From positions 186,001-250,000 of the forward strand of contig NZ_LQPP01000018.1 in the NCBI RefSeq assembly GCF_002102345.1: 64,000 bases of DNA, read 5' to 3'. Made by a program: the position numbers and the translations under genes. The notes beneath the pieces are model-generated. The model did not search any database, was not told the DNA's origin, and saw only the letters and a list, made by a program, of their open reading frames with translations. This document shows positions 63,746 to 64,000 of this stretch, piece by piece. The stretch is from Mycolicibacterium peregrinum (lineage in GTDB: Bacteria > Actinomycetota > Actinomycetes > Mycobacteriales > Mycobacteriaceae). Each line of letters opens with the position of its first letter. Within the stretch, counting starts at the first letter, position 1.

Positions 63746-64000
63746 ATGAAGGTAGTGCTCGGGTATGACGGGTCGCTGGCGGCCAACTCGGCGATCAACA
63801 GCGGTGCTGCGCTGTTCCCGGCAGCCGATGCGGTGGTCGTCTATCTGTGCACGCCACCGTTCGGCAGCAAGGGACTGCGGGCCCGGCTGCGGCACTCGGC
63901 ACGCAATGTCGACGAGCTGATCGATCTCGTCGACAGTGAAAGCGAGGGTGAGGCTGCGCGACTGGTCGACACCGGCGTGATCCTCGCCCGGGCCGCCGGC
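63746..64000 (+). CDS. Universal stress protein-like, N-terminal fragment
   Basis: First 85 residues of an UspA-type protein, cut off by the window end. Starts KVVLGYDGSLAANSAINSG, the usual first strand and helix, with AAGGGG 6 bases before the ATG. Ligand loop and rest of the domain lie outside the window. Divergent from the adenylate cyclase gene with 153 bp between them. Confidence 0.85.
   Translation, partial: MKVVLGYDGSLAANSAINSGAALFPAADAVVVYLCTPPFGSKGLRARLRHSARNVDELIDLVDSESEGEAARLVDTGVILARAAG

Noticed and set aside
1..64000. CRISPR array, insertion sequence or transposase
   Set aside because: I saw no regularly spaced repeats, no transposase-like protein and no terminal inverted repeats anywhere. 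The only repeats found are the 54-bp and 26-bp ones listed.

Overview
The window is high-GC actinobacterial DNA from a mycobacterium, most likely a fast-growing Mycolicibacterium (M. smegmatis-like). From memory of M. tuberculosis H37Rv, many proteins match the Rv2314-Rv2344 segment: Dgt, DnaG, a small Rv2342-like protein, tRNA-Asn, the fused ECF transporter (Rv2325c/Rv2326c), UspABC (Rv2316-Rv2318) and the TldD/TldE pair (Rv2315c/Rv2314c). They are in the reverse orientation and interleaved with other genes. MmpL, Culp-type cutinase, PonA2/PonA3-type PBP, BacA (Rv1819c-like), PknH-sensor and LppP/LprE families all support a mycobacterium. No computation or database search was possible.

Layout. 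1-9.6 kb: dgt (5' end missing), alpha/beta hydrolase, dnaG, small proteins, tRNA-Asn, LppP/LprE lipoprotein, acyl-CoA oxidase-type dehydrogenase, VIT1/CCC1 transporter coupled to a phytase-like lipoprotein. 9.6-16 kb: a broken DUF1275 gene, MarR-MFS pair, S-A-A' fused ECF transporter plus EcfT, DUF4349 protein. 16-26.5 kb: uspCBA, cutinase, epimerase, Tat-exported sulfatase, tldD-tldE, YwaF-like protein. 26.5-31.7 kb: a guanidino/keto-acid cluster on the minus strand (agmatinase-family ureohydrolase, a TPP enzyme split by an in-frame TGA, Na+/solute symporter) with a divergent double-domain Lrp regulator. 31.7-42.4 kb: AhpD-like protein, threonine aldolase, holin-like protein, tRNA-Met, lipoproteins, acyl-CoA dehydrogenase, class A PBP, alkaline phosphatase. 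42.4-50.3 kb: FAD monooxygenase/TetR pair with twin operators, a DUF559/AbiEi-like protein flanked by two 54-bp palindromic repeats, an MmpL with an IdeR-like box, and a BacA-like ABC transporter. 60.4-64 kb: Ser/Thr kinase, class III adenylate cyclase and a partial universal stress protein.

The most interesting region is 50.6-60.3 kb, ten co-directional genes: APC permease, SDR, degenerate SDR, ureohydrolase, CE4/PuuE-like hydrolase, Rieske oxygenase, its ferredoxin reductase, PucR regulator, FmdB and formamidase FmdA. A formamidase beside a HutG-superfamily ureohydrolase, a cyclic-amidase-like CE4 enzyme and a Rieske oxygenase suggests an uncharacterised catabolic route that opens an N-rich (imidazole or guanidino) compound and releases formamide, then formate and ammonia. 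The same palindrome, CTGTAG-N4-CTACAG, lies upstream of the permease and between pucR and fmdB, and is a candidate PucR operator linking the two ends of the cluster.
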